Notes: a model not told the origin generated them from the letters alone. Shown: positions 6,748 through 13,720, counted from the stretch's first letter. The stretch: DNA of 39,487 nucleotides from Streptomyces sp. BR123 (GCF_013401435.1 NZ_JACBGN010000037.1:1-39487), one strand, 5' to 3'. Numbers and translations: made by a program.

Positions 6748-6812
6748 ATGTGCCCGCCGATCGGATCGATCGATCGGAGAGCGGCGTACTGCCATGGGTA
6801 CTGACGCACAAA

Positions 6813-6879
6813 AGCCCTGGTCAAAGCCAGGGCTCCAAGCAGGGAGCGGCTCCCTACCGCCAAGCAGTCAGCCGCTCCC
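6813..6879 (+). promoter_or_regulatory. Double hairpin in the leader of the replication operon
   Basis: AGCCCTGG/CCAGGGCT (6813-6820, 6827-6834) and GGGAGCGGCT/AGCCGCTCCC (6842-6851, 6870-6879) are two perfect stems between the operator array and the ribosome site AAAGGGG (6888-6894). Neither has a T run, so they may act as an attenuator, RNA-stability element or regulator target rather than a classic terminator. Confidence 0.5.
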
Positions 6880-6901
6880 CTACCCGCAAAGGGGCACATC
6901 C

Positions 6902-7759
6902 ATGATGCATGCAACCCTGCCCAGCCTGGCCTTACAGGTCGAGATCCAGCCCGCCGAGTTCGAGGTGCGGGACCGCCGCCTTCCCGGTGAGGCGTACCCG
7001 CGGGTGCCGGTCGGCCACGTGGAGCTGAACCGGGCGCAGACGGCCTGTGTCCTGCTGGAGACGTGGGCGGACAAGCGGATGGGGGCGACTCTGAGTGATC
7101 ACCGCCGGTCCGTCGCGGACGCGGTCGCGAGCAACGGCGTGGAGTGGGTGTTGGAGCTCATGCGCGACTTCGTGCACCTGGAGCCGATGACCGATGAGTC
7201 GGTGGCCCGGTGCTGGGAGCTGGCCCACCGGCTGACCGTCGACTCCTGGTTCACCAACGCCGAAGCCAGGCTGATGAACACGGCCGAGTACGCCGTGTGC
7301 CTCTACCTGGCGGGTGAGGACCGGTTGCCGCGGCGCCTTCATGCACAGGCGCTGGCCGACCCGACTCCGGTGAAGGAGCTCAACGCCATCGTGGCCGAGG
7401 TCGCCGCAACGCTTCCCGCCGACCGTCTGGTGTGGCTGGGCACACAGTTGAACCGCGAGGTCAACCCGCAGGTCGTCATTGAGGGCAGCAAGGTCACCAA
7501 TCTGCCGCTGACGCCGGAGGAGAAGGCGGCTCGTCGCGAGATGAAGTCGGTCATGCCCGACTACCAGCGGCGCCTGTTCGCGCACCGGATTGCCTTCGGC
7601 CGCGTCCACTTCATGTACGAGCGGTCGGCTCCGCTGATCGTCACCCCGGCCACGGGCGAGACGTTCTACGGCCCGGTCGTCTCGGACTGCCCGGAGAGCC
7701 GGTTGCACGCCTTGGCCCAGCTCCACGGCCGCGAGCGCGCCATGGAGCTCGCCGCATGA
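6902..7759 (+). CDS. Element protein of unknown function, first gene of the replication operon
   Basis: A 285-residue soluble protein with no signal peptide, membrane segment or motif that I recognise. ATG 6902 is chosen because AAAGGGG sits 7 nt upstream; a second ATG follows at once, and an upstream in-frame start at 6794 would read through the leader hairpins. The composition is mainly helical and charged, with a C-terminal HALAQLHGRERAMELA helix. Its stop overlaps the HNH start by 4 nt (ATGA), so a role with the HNH nuclease and helicase in replication or excision is likely, by context only. Confidence 0.7.
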   Translation: MMHATLPSLALQVEIQPAEFEVRDRRLPGEAYPRVPVGHVELNRAQTACVLLETWADKRMGATLSDHRRSVADAVASNGVEWVLELMRDFVHLEPMTDESVARCWELAHRLTVDSWFTNAEARLMNTAEYAVCLYLAGEDRLPRRLHAQALADPTPVKELNAIVAEVAATLPADRLVWLGTQLNREVNPQVVIEGSKVTNLPLTPEEKAARREMKSVMPDYQRRLFAHRIAFGRVHFMYERSAPLIVTPATGETFYGPVVSDCPESRLHALAQLHGRERAMELAA

Positions 7760-8472
7760 GTCTGCACGACCGGCCGCACCTGAACGCGGCCCGTCGCCGG
7801 GCGAGGAAGCTCACCCTCGCCCGGCGCGACGGGGCCCGCTGCACCTACTGCCACACGCCGTTCCCCAACCTGCAGCACGCGACGCTCGACCACGTCGTGC
7901 CGATCAGTCTGCTGCGCACCTGGTCGGCCAACCACCTCGTACTGGCCTGCCGGCCGTGCAACACCGCGAAGGGCGACCGGCTGTCGCTCCTGCTGGCGCT
8001 GCTGGTGCTGCGGTCGGTGAACACGGTGGACGCCCCGACCGTCCACCCGATCCCCGTCCACGCGCCCCCGCCGTCCCCCTCGGGTCGGTCGGCCGACTCG
8101 CCGTCAGCGAACCGGCACGTTGGGTCAGGTGGATCCGAGGTGGATCGGGTGGACGTTCACCGGTCCACCGACCCGTTCACCGACGTGTTCACGGCTGTCG
8201 ACTGGCGGCTGTTGGCCCGACTCGCGCACGCCCGCCAGTCCACCGACAGCCACGCGTCCGCCGCAGGTGGACAGTCGACCGTCCACCCGGCCTTAGCCAC
8301 TCACGTGAGTGGGTCAAAAACTCACGGCGGTGTTCACCGCGTTCACGGAGATGTTCACCGGACCGTCCACCACAGCTCAGGCGCCACCCGGGGAGCCGGA
8401 AGTCGGACGGGGACTCGCCTGTGCGGACCGGCACACACCCTCGCCCCGATGGACCGAAAGGAGTCGGCGTGA
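7756..8472 (+). CDS. HNH endonuclease with repetitive C-terminal tail
   Basis: A 238-residue protein. The first 80 residues form an HNH domain: zinc ligands C29/C32 and C65/C68, catalytic DH at 45-46 in LDHVVP, and N59/H60. Residues 85-238 are low-complexity, rich in His, Val, Ser and Thr (for example VHRVHGDVHRTVHH), and are unlike any nuclease domain. The tail is encoded by DNA full of GTTCAC and GTCCACC words, so it may persist because the DNA itself has a function. The start overlaps the upstream gene and the stop overlaps the helicase GTG, giving one coupled operon. Confidence 0.82.
   Translation: MSLHDRPHLNAARRRARKLTLARRDGARCTYCHTPFPNLQHATLDHVVPISLLRTWSANHLVLACRPCNTAKGDRLSLLLALLVLRSVNTVDAPTVHPIPVHAPPPSPSGRSADSPSANRHVGSGGSEVDRVDVHRSTDPFTDVFTAVDWRLLARLAHARQSTDSHASAAGGQSTVHPALATHVSGSKTHGGVHRVHGDVHRTVHHSSGATRGAGSRTGTRLCGPAHTLAPMDRKESA
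8018..8375. repeat. Dense cluster of GTTCAC/GTGAAC and GTCCACC/GGTGGAC words inside the HNH gene
   Basis: GTTCACC or GTTCACG appears near 8155, 8175, 8187, 8333, 8342 and 8353. GTCCACC or GGTGGAC, in both orientations, appears near 8026, 8040, 8150, 8163, 8236, 8265, 8282 and 8365. GTTCAC is the inverse of the CGTGAAC core of the iterons downstream. Spacing is irregular here, unlike the strict 21-bp array. Confidence 0.55.
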
Positions 8473-10190
8473 ACACCGCACCTTCTGTCGTGAACGGCCA
8501 CGCCCGACCGATCGCCCCCGGACAGTCGGCCGACCGATCGACCGTGAGCACCGACCGGTCCACCGTGAGCGCGGGCACGCCCGGCGTGAACACCGGAAGG
8601 GCCGCCGTGAGCGGCGACGGACCGGGCGTGAGCACGGGGCGGCGGGCCGTGAGTAAGACCGTCCCGCCGGCCGAGGAGGGCGGGAAAAAGCCTTCGGCGG
8701 CGGTGCGGCTGGTCGCGCTCGCGCGGGAGCGGTACCGGTTCGTGAACTCCACCGACGGCCGCCCGTACGCCGTCGCGCTGGACGGACCGAACGTGGTCCT
8801 GCCGCTGCGTGGCCGGTCCGGACTCCGCCAGCGTCTGGCCCGCCTGTACGCCGACACCTTCGACGGGGACGTGGCCTCTCAGTCCGCGCTCGCCGACGCG
8901 ATGACCGTGCTGGAGGGCATCGCCGAGTCGGAGGACCCGGTGCCGGTGCACCTGCGGGTCGGGCACGACGACGCCGGGACCATCGTGGTCGACCTGGGCG
9001 CCGCCGACGGCCGCGTGGTGACCGTCTCGGCCGCCGGGTGGGCCGTCACGGACCGCTCCCCGGTGCTGTTCCGCCGCTCCGGGGCCATGGCGCCCATGCC
9101 CGCCCCGGTCCGGGAGGGCGACGGGCTGACCATGCTGCACGGGCTCCTCAACATGGACGAGCCGATGTTCCGCCAGCTGGTCGCCTGGCTGGTCGCGGCG
9201 TGGATGCCGACCATCCCCCACCCGGTCCTCACCTGCAAGGGCGAGCAGGGCACCGGCAAGTCCAAGGCCGCCCAGATGATCGTCAACCTGGTCGACCCCA
9301 CCCCCGCTTCCAAGCGGTCGCAGCCGCGGGACACCAAGGCCTGGTCCACCCAGGCATTCAACTCCTGGGCCCTGTGCCTGGACAACGTCTCGGCCATCCC
9401 CCAGTGGCTGTCCGACACCCTGTGCAAGGCCGTCACCGGCGACGGCATCGTGGACCGCGCCCTGTACACCGACGACGACGTGGTGGTGCTGTCCTTCCGC
9501 CGAGTGCTGGCCATGACCACCATCGACGCCGGAGCCATCGCCGGGGACCTCGCCGAACGGCTCCTGATGCTCGACCTCCAGCTGATCGACGGCAAACGAC
9601 GGCGCAGCGAGGAAGAGTTGGACCACGCCTTCGAGACCGTCCGGCCGGCCGTCCTCGGGTCGCTCTTCGACCTGCTGGCCACCGTGCTCGCCGTCCTGCC
9701 GAACGTGCACCTGGAATCGCTGCCCCGCATGGCCGACTTCGCCCGCGTCCTGGCGGCCGTCGACCAGGTCATGGGCTGGACGACTCTGGACGACTACCTG
9801 GCCACCTCCGCCAACGTCGCCGGGGACGCCCTGGAAGGCGACCCGTTCGGGTCCGCCGTCGTGGCCCTGGTCGACCAGTGCGGCACCTGGACGGGTACCG
9901 CGGGCCAGCTCCTGGAGCAGCTCCAGCCGCCGGGCGGCATCCGGCCGCCGTCCTGGCCCAAGGACGCCACCCGCGTCGGCGGGAAGGTCAAGCGCCTCGC
10001 CCCGCTCCTGCGCACGGTGGGGATCACCGTGGACGACACGCAGCGCAGCCGGGACCGGCAACGGCACAAACTCCTCGTCCTCACCCGGACCGAGACCCCC
10101 GACGAGTCAGCGTCCACACCCCCACAGGACCCCCTGTGGCCAGACGTAGCCTCGATCGGGCACGGCCGGACCGCGCACGACCAGCACTGA
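8469..10190 (+). CDS. SF3-like helicase/replication initiator ATPase
   Basis: A 573-residue protein. Walker A GEQGTGKSK is at 258-266, a Walker B-like ALCLDN at 301-306, and a following strand VLAMTTI (347-352) fits the superfamily-3 sensor position. LAERLLMLDL (361-370) is typical of phage and plasmid SF3 ATPases. No primase motif is seen in residues 70-230. The start is GTG 8469, overlapping the HNH stop (GTGA), with AAAGGAG 5 nt upstream; the longer frame from 7956 lies inside the HNH gene. Residues 25-66 are six degenerate heptads encoded by 21-bp iterons. It probably unwinds the element's origin; the fragmentary primase-polymerase at the left end may once have worked with it. Confidence 0.8.
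   Translation: MNTAPSVVNGHARPIAPGQSADRSTVSTDRSTVSAGTPGVNTGRAAVSGDGPGVSTGRRAVSKTVPPAEEGGKKPSAAVRLVALARERYRFVNSTDGRPYAVALDGPNVVLPLRGRSGLRQRLARLYADTFDGDVASQSALADAMTVLEGIAESEDPVPVHLRVGHDDAGTIVVDLGAADGRVVTVSAAGWAVTDRSPVLFRRSGAMAPMPAPVREGDGLTMLHGLLNMDEPMFRQLVAWLVAAWMPTIPHPVLTCKGEQGTGKSKAAQMIVNLVDPTPASKRSQPRDTKAWSTQAFNSWALCLDNVSAIPQWLSDTLCKAVTGDGIVDRALYTDDDVVVLSFRRVLAMTTIDAGAIAGDLAERLLMLDLQLIDGKRRRSEEELDHAFETVRPAVLGSLFDLLATVLAVLPNVHLESLPRMADFARVLAAVDQVMGWTTLDDYLATSANVAGDALEGDPFGSAVVALVDQCGTWTGTAGQLLEQLQPPGGIRPPSWPKDATRVGGKVKRLAPLLRTVGITVDDTQRSRDRQRHKLLVLTRTETPDESASTPPQDPLWPDVASIGHGRTAHDQH
8542..8667 (+). repeat. Six 21-bp iterons inside the helicase gene (candidate origin)
   Basis: The word CGTGAGC or CGTGAAC (CGTGAGT in the last) recurs with its GTG at 8544, 8565, 8586, 8607, 8628 and 8649, exactly 21 bp apart. 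Two more copies, also 21 bp apart, lie at 8469 and 8490. The array sits in the disordered N-terminal coding part, as the lambda origin sits inside gene O. Confidence 0.65.
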
Positions 10191-10240
10191 TACCGCCGGA
10201 AGCCTGCCGGACCGGGCCGCGAACGAGCGGCCCGGACACG

Positions 10241-10384
10241 GCAGACGCTGCGGACGCTACAGCCGTCCAGCGTCCGCAGCGTCCGCTTCAGCGTCCGCAA
10301 CCCTCACCGGCTCTGACCTGCGTAAACGGCCCCGTGCGGACGCTGGGACGCTGCGGACGCTGAAATACACCAACTCTCTAGGAC
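10241..10384. repeat. Covariant repeat module 2 (GCGTCCGC arms, TGACCTGCGTAAACG core)
   Basis: The left arms are AGCGTCCGC copies, the last within TTCAGCGTCCGC (10287-10298). The core TGACCTGCGTAAACG is at 10314-10328. The right arms GCGGACGCT include GCGGACGCTGAA (10353-10364), a 12-bp exact complement of the left arm. AACTCTCTAGGAC (10372-10384) is the reverse complement of the border box of module 1. The module lies between the helicase and xis genes. Confidence 0.8.
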
Positions 10385-10441
10385 GGCCACCGGCACCACT
10401 CCACGCACCGCACCGACGGACACGAGGAGTCACCCCGCCCC

Positions 10442-10663
10442 ATGGCCAGCAACCCGATCGAGACCCTCCGCGCCGGACTCCCGGACCGCTACCTCACCCC
10501 CGAGGACATCGCCTCGCTCTTCGCCGTCCCCCTGGAGACCGTCTACGCCTGGCGCAAGAAGCGCACCGGCCCGCCCGGCTTCCGCGTCGGCCGGCACGTC
10601 CGCTACGACCCCGCCGCCGTCCGCGCCTGGGCCGACCAGCAGACCGCCCTTGACGCTGCCTGA
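10442..10663 (+). CDS. xis: Excisionase (Xis), MerR-like HTH
   Basis: A 73-residue helix-turn-helix protein. YLTPEDIASLFAVPLETVYA (18-37) forms the HTH, followed by the WRKKRTGPPGFRVGRHVRYD wing typical of HTH_17 excisionases of AICEs. The start at ATG 10442 has GAGGAG upstream. It stands 315 nt before the integrase on the same strand, the usual xis-int order. It should bind near the att core and bias the integrase toward excision. Confidence 0.88.
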   Translation: MASNPIETLRAGLPDRYLTPEDIASLFAVPLETVYAWRKKRTGPPGFRVGRHVRYDPAAVRAWADQQTALDAA

Positions 10664-10748
10664 CACCTGACACCGTCACGCCCGCCGTGACACCCAAACC
10701 CCTAGGCAATCGCGGTGTCAGGCGCCCTGACGCCACCCGTGACAGCAC

Positions 10749-10785
10749 CCCTGACACCTCCCTGACTCCCAGGGAGGTGTCAGGG
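10749..10785 (+). terminator. Perfect 16-bp hairpin between xis and int
   Basis: CCCTGACACCTCCCTG (10749-10764) is exactly inverted at 10770-10785 around a 5-nt ACTCC loop. It lies 85 nt past xis and has no T run. It may terminate or attenuate xis transcription, or belong to repeat module 3, whose arms reuse CTCCCTGA. Confidence 0.55.
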
Positions 10786-10797
10786 AGGCAGGGAGAA

Positions 10798-10862
10798 CTC
10801 CCTGAACCCCTCCCTGACCCGCTTCGGCGGCATTGACCTGCACAAACACCTCTTCAGGGAGG
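10798..10862. repeat. Covariant repeat module 3 (CCTCCCTGA arms, TGACCTGCACAAACA core)
   Basis: The left arms are CTCCCTGA (10798-10805) and CCTCCCTGA (10809-10817). The core TGACCTGCACAAACA is at 10834-10848. The right arm TCAGGGAGG (10854-10862) is exactly complementary to the second left arm. The 10664-10748 part of this gene-free spacer holds further GTCAC and CCTGAC inverted words (for example 10711-10733). Confidence 0.75.
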
Positions 10863-10978
10863 CGGGGAGGCGCTCCCGTAACGGGCCCGCCGATGCCCTG
10901 CCCGTGTCAGTCCACCCAAGGCCACCGCCCTCCCTGAAGAGCGGCAGACACCCACCCCGTCGAGAGGAGTCAGCCCCC

Positions 10979-12205
10979 ATGGCTGGCCACATCCAAGACC
11001 GCTGGTACAAGTCCGAGACCGGCCCTGACGGCAAGGCCGTCCGAGTCAAGACCGACCGTTACGGCATCGGCCTGCGCTACCGGGCCCGATACATCGGCCC
11101 CGATGGAACCGAGAAGTCCAAGTCCTTCCGCGACCGCGAGAAGCGCCTCGCCGAGGCGTGGCTCGCTCACATCGAGGCGGACATGTCCCGTGGGGCGTAC
11201 ATCGACCCGCAGGCCAGCCGCACCACCTTCCAGCAGTACGCCGAGAAGTGGCTCAGCCACCACGGCGCGGACCCGAACACCGGGTTCTCGATGGAGTCGC
11301 AGCTGCGGCTGCACGCCTTCCCGTACATCGGCGCGCGCCCGCTCGGCTCGTTCCAGCCCGCCCACATCCGCGACTGGGTGAAGCAGCTCGACGCGGCCGG
11401 CGTCCGGGGCTCGTATGCACGGGTCATCTACTCGAACGTCCGGAGCGTACTGAGCGCGGCAGTCGATGACGCTCTGCTCGCTCGGAATCCGTGCGCTGCT
11501 CGGTCCGTCCGGCCGCCGACCGTCGACGTCCGGCGGGTGGAGCCGTGGCCTGCAGAACGCGTCTTCGCAGTCCGCGCAGAGTTGCCCGATCGATACCGCG
11601 CCATGGTCGACCTGGGCGCCGGGTGCGGGATGCGGCAGGGGGAGATCCTGGGCATCGATGTGGACGGCGTCGACTTCGCGGCGGGGACGGTGCACGTCGT
11701 CCAACAACTCAAGCTGAGCCGGAGCAAGGCCGTATTTGCACCGCCCAAGGGTGGGAAGCTGCGGGACGTACCGTTGCCTGGCCCGGTTGCCGAGGCGCTC
11801 CGTGCTCATATGAAGCGCTTCCCGCCGGTGGCGATCACCCTGCCGTGGAAGACGGCCGCCGGACCGGCGGTGACGCGGCGGCTCATCTTCACGGGGCCCC
11901 AAGGCGGGCACGTTTGGCGGAGCTCTCTGAATCCTGACGTGTGGAAGCCCGCCCTGGCGGCGGCCGGCGTCATCCCGGAGCCGGAGGACGGTGACGACTA
12001 CGCATCCGCACGCGAGCACGGGATGCACGCCCTCAGGCACTTCTACGCCTCGGTCCTCTTGGACGCCGGGGAGAACATCAAGGCTCTCGCCGAGTACCTC
12101 GGGCACTCGGATCCCGGCCTGACCCTCCGCGTGTACGCACACCTGATGCCAAGCAGCCGTGAGCGGACCCGCAAGGCTGTCGCCGCCCTCTACCAGGCCG
12201 TCTAG
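10979..12205 (+). CDS. int: Tyrosine recombinase integrase
   Basis: A 408-residue phage/AICE-type integrase. It has an N-terminal arm-binding region (1-75), a SAM-like core-binding domain (about 80-180) and a catalytic domain with the full set R219, H350, R353, H376 and nucleophile Y386 (in LRVYAHLM). The start at ATG 10979 has GAGAGGAG upstream; the longer frame at 10904 lacks support. It recombines the 26-bp core in the gpmA 3' end with the circular element. The gene ends 640 bp from attR. Confidence 0.95.
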   Translation: MAGHIQDRWYKSETGPDGKAVRVKTDRYGIGLRYRARYIGPDGTEKSKSFRDREKRLAEAWLAHIEADMSRGAYIDPQASRTTFQQYAEKWLSHHGADPNTGFSMESQLRLHAFPYIGARPLGSFQPAHIRDWVKQLDAAGVRGSYARVIYSNVRSVLSAAVDDALLARNPCAARSVRPPTVDVRRVEPWPAERVFAVRAELPDRYRAMVDLGAGCGMRQGEILGIDVDGVDFAAGTVHVVQQLKLSRSKAVFAPPKGGKLRDVPLPGPVAEALRAHMKRFPPVAITLPWKTAAGPAVTRRLIFTGPQGGHVWRSSLNPDVWKPALAAAGVIPEPEDGDDYASAREHGMHALRHFYASVLLDAGENIKALAEYLGHSDPGLTLRVYAHLMPSSRERTRKAVAALYQAV

Positions 12206-12499
12206 CCACAGCTTGCAGATTCTCGATCCTGCAAATTCTCAGGAATGCGAGCTGACTCCCCACAATGGCCAGGCAGGTAGACCATAGGTGTCTACCTGCC
12301 TCCCGTCACGGATACGTGTACATAGGACCTTCGACTGCAACAGTAAAAAAGTAGAAGCAGGTCAGAGGCCCTGCCACTCGCCGGAAAAGCACCCCGGAAA
12401 GCAACACGGAAAGAATTACCAGCTTTAGACCAGACGCCCCTACCTGGGGGTTTGTCTACCAGATAGAACGATGGGTAAGGTCCCCCCAGTGCGCAAAAA
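12206..12499. other. Non-coding right arm with inverted repeat
   Basis: No gene is seen. AGGCAGGTAGAC (12271-12282) is exactly inverted at 12290-12301 around a 7-nt loop. A further GTCTACC half site lies near 12455. The stem could be the int terminator or a binding site near the attachment region. The A-rich patch around 12343-12351 is unusual for this genome. Confidence 0.5.
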
Positions 12500-12527
12500 G
12501 AGAGCCGCCCCGGCCAGGGCGGCTCTC
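12500..12527 (-). terminator. Leftward terminator near the right end of the element
   Basis: An 11-bp stem, AGAGCCGCCC/GGGCGGCTCT plus a flanking G-C pair, is followed on the minus strand by TTTTT (12495-12499). It would stop transcription coming leftward from gpmA before it reaches int. Confidence 0.75.
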
Positions 12528-12587
12528 ACTTCCGTCTGCGCTTGCACGACCTCTTGTCTTAGACCCACGAGCACATCTGGAGCTTCC

Positions 12588-12767
12588 ATGGTGCCACGCC
12601 CAGGTTTGACCATCGACATCTCACTGCGTGAACTGCCGTTCCTCGCCATCAGCGCGGGTGCAGCAGCCCTCCCCGCGTGGACCGACGTCCCGCCGGCCGC
12701 CGCCCTGCCCGTGGCGATCCTGGTGGCAGTGCAGATCCGCTTCAGCCGACACGTCCGGCGCACCTGA
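12588..12767 (+). CDS. Small membrane protein of the element
   Basis: A 59-residue frame starting at ATG 12588 with CTGGAG upstream. Two hydrophobic stretches (about 16-28 and 34-47) are followed by a basic end RFSRHVRRT. A longer frame from 12471 would cross the leftward terminator hairpin. No family is recognised. Its 3' end overlaps the 20-bp att-proximal repeat. Moderate codon bias supports a real but minor gene. Confidence 0.45.
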   Translation: MVPRPGLTIDISLRELPFLAISAGAAALPAWTDVPPAAALPVAILVAVQIRFSRHVRRT

Positions 12768-12785
12768 CGGCCCACAGACGGCCCG
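12766..12785 (+). repeat. Right copy of the 20-bp att-proximal repeat
   Basis: Identical to 3545-3564 and in the same orientation, 62 bp from the attR core. See the left copy for its probable role as an arm-type site. Confidence 0.55.
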
Positions 12786-12797
12786 AGGGTAACGAGA

Positions 12798-12834
12798 AGC
12801 CCCCTACCCGCTGGAAAACAGCAGGTAGGGGGCT
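12798..12834. terminator. Element-supplied terminator next to attR
   Basis: AGCCCCCTACC (12798-12808) pairs perfectly with GGTAGGGGGCT (12824-12834). It lies 13 bp past the gpmA stop, so it can replace the native gpmA terminator left behind at 3374-3408. It also faces rightward element transcription. Confidence 0.8.
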
Positions 12835-12847
12835 GTTTCGTGCGTGA

Positions 12848-12873
12848 CTACTTCTTCTTGCCCTGGTTCTTGA
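12848..12873. repeat. attR core (26-bp direct repeat)
   Basis: Identical to 3419-3444. It forms the last eight codons and stop of gpmA, and joins the element's right end to the host gene. Confidence 0.92.
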
Positions 12874-13609
12874 CTGCCTCGATGGCGGCCGCGGCGGCCT
12901 CCGGGTCGAGGTAGGTGCCGCCCGGGTTGAGGGGCTTGAAGTCGGCGTCGAGCTCGTAGGCGAGCGGGATGCCGGTCGGGATGTTCAGGCCCGCGATGTC
13001 GGCGTCCGAGATGCCGTCGAGGTGCTTGACCAGGGCGCGCAGGGAGTTGCCGTGCGCGGCGACCAGGACGGTGCGGCCGGCGAGGAGGTCCGGGACGATG
13101 CCGTCGTACCAGTACGGCAGCATGCGCTGGACGACGTCCTTCAGGCACTCCGTCTTCGGGCGCAGCTCCGGCGGGATGGAGGCGTAGCGCGCGTCGTCCG
13201 ACTGGGAGAACTCGGTGCCGTCCTCGAGCGCCGGCGGCGGGGTGTCGTACGAGCGGCGCCACAGCATGAACTGCTCCTCGCCGAACTCGGCGAGGGTCTG
13301 GGCCTTGTCCTTGCCCTGGAGCGCACCGTAGTGGCGCTCGTTCAGGCGCCAGGAGCGGTGGACGGGGATCCAGTGGCGGTCGGCGGCCTCCAGCGCCAGC
13401 TGCGCCGTGCGGATGGCGCGCTTCTGGAGGGACGTGTGGACCACGTCGGGGAGCAGGCCGGCGTCCTTGAGCAGCTCACCGCCGCGGACCGCCTCCTTCT
13501 CGCCCTTCTCGTTGAGATTGACGTCCACCCAGCCGGTGAACAGGTTCTTCGCGTTCCACTCGCTCTCGCCGTGGCGGAGCAGGATCAGCTTGTACGGTGC
13601 GTCGGCCAT
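12848..13609 (-). CDS. gpmA: 2,3-bisphosphoglycerate-dependent phosphoglycerate mutase
   Basis: A 253-residue glycolytic enzyme that interconverts 3- and 2-phosphoglycerate. LRHGESEWN (11-19) carries the phosphorylated H13, E91 sits in LNERHYG, and the second catalytic H186 in AAHGNS. Length and the C-terminal lysine-rich tail fit the actinomycete family. The final eight residues are encoded by the attachment core, so the element insertion regenerated an intact enzyme. The start is ATG 13609. It is divergent from the MFS gene. Confidence 0.95.
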   Translation of the reverse strand: MADAPYKLILLRHGESEWNAKNLFTGWVDVNLNEKGEKEAVRGGELLKDAGLLPDVVHTSLQKRAIRTAQLALEAADRHWIPVHRSWRLNERHYGALQGKDKAQTLAEFGEEQFMLWRRSYDTPPPALEDGTEFSQSDDARYASIPPELRPKTECLKDVVQRMLPYWYDGIVPDLLAGRTVLVAAHGNSLRALVKHLDGISDADIAGLNIPTGIPLAYELDADFKPLNPGGTYLDPEAAAAAIEAVKNQGKKK

Positions 13610-13699
13610 GCGTACGAGACTAATGGACGCGCCGCGGGGGACGCGCGGGCCCTCCGGCCGGTGTCCGGGGCGGTGCCCAAGTGGGGGTCGGGGGCGGCG

Positions 13700-13720
13700 G
13701 ATTGACGGTGCACGTCAATC
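13700..13720. promoter_or_regulatory. Inverted repeat in the gpmA/MFS divergent promoter
   Basis: GATTGACG (13700-13707) and CGTCAATC (13713-13720) form a perfect 8-bp dyad with a 5-nt centre, midway between the two divergent starts. This is a likely operator for an unknown regulator. Confidence 0.5.

Larger units (their letters stand above)
3419..12873. mobile_element. 9.4 kb site-specific integrative element in the 3' end of gpmA
   Basis: The element is bounded by a 26-bp direct repeat identical at 3419-3444 and 12848-12873. The right copy is the last eight codons plus stop of gpmA, so insertion left the enzyme unchanged. A tyrosine integrase and an excisionase sit next to the right end, as in actinomycete AICEs of the pSAM2 type. 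Inside are a GntR repressor, an SF3-like helicase with iterons, an HNH nuclease and a primase-polymerase relic. No FtsK/TraB translocase, Spd spread gene or phage structural gene is visible, so the element looks unable to transfer by itself. Int, Xis and both att sites look intact, so excision is plausible. Confidence 0.9.

Noticed and set aside
8155..8360. GTTCACC words inside the element as PHO boxes
   Set aside because: They resemble PHO-box units, but spacing is not the 11-bp direct repeat, they lie inside a coding region, and they match the inverse of the iteron core instead.
10904..10978. N-terminal extension of the integrase
   Set aside because: The in-frame upstream part overlaps the repeat spacer and lacks a ribosome site, while ATG 10979 has GAGAGGAG.
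12345..12365. Fifth repeat module at the leftward TGACCTGC near 12356
   Set aside because: The core continues TTCTAC instead of RYAAAC and no complementary arms flank it.
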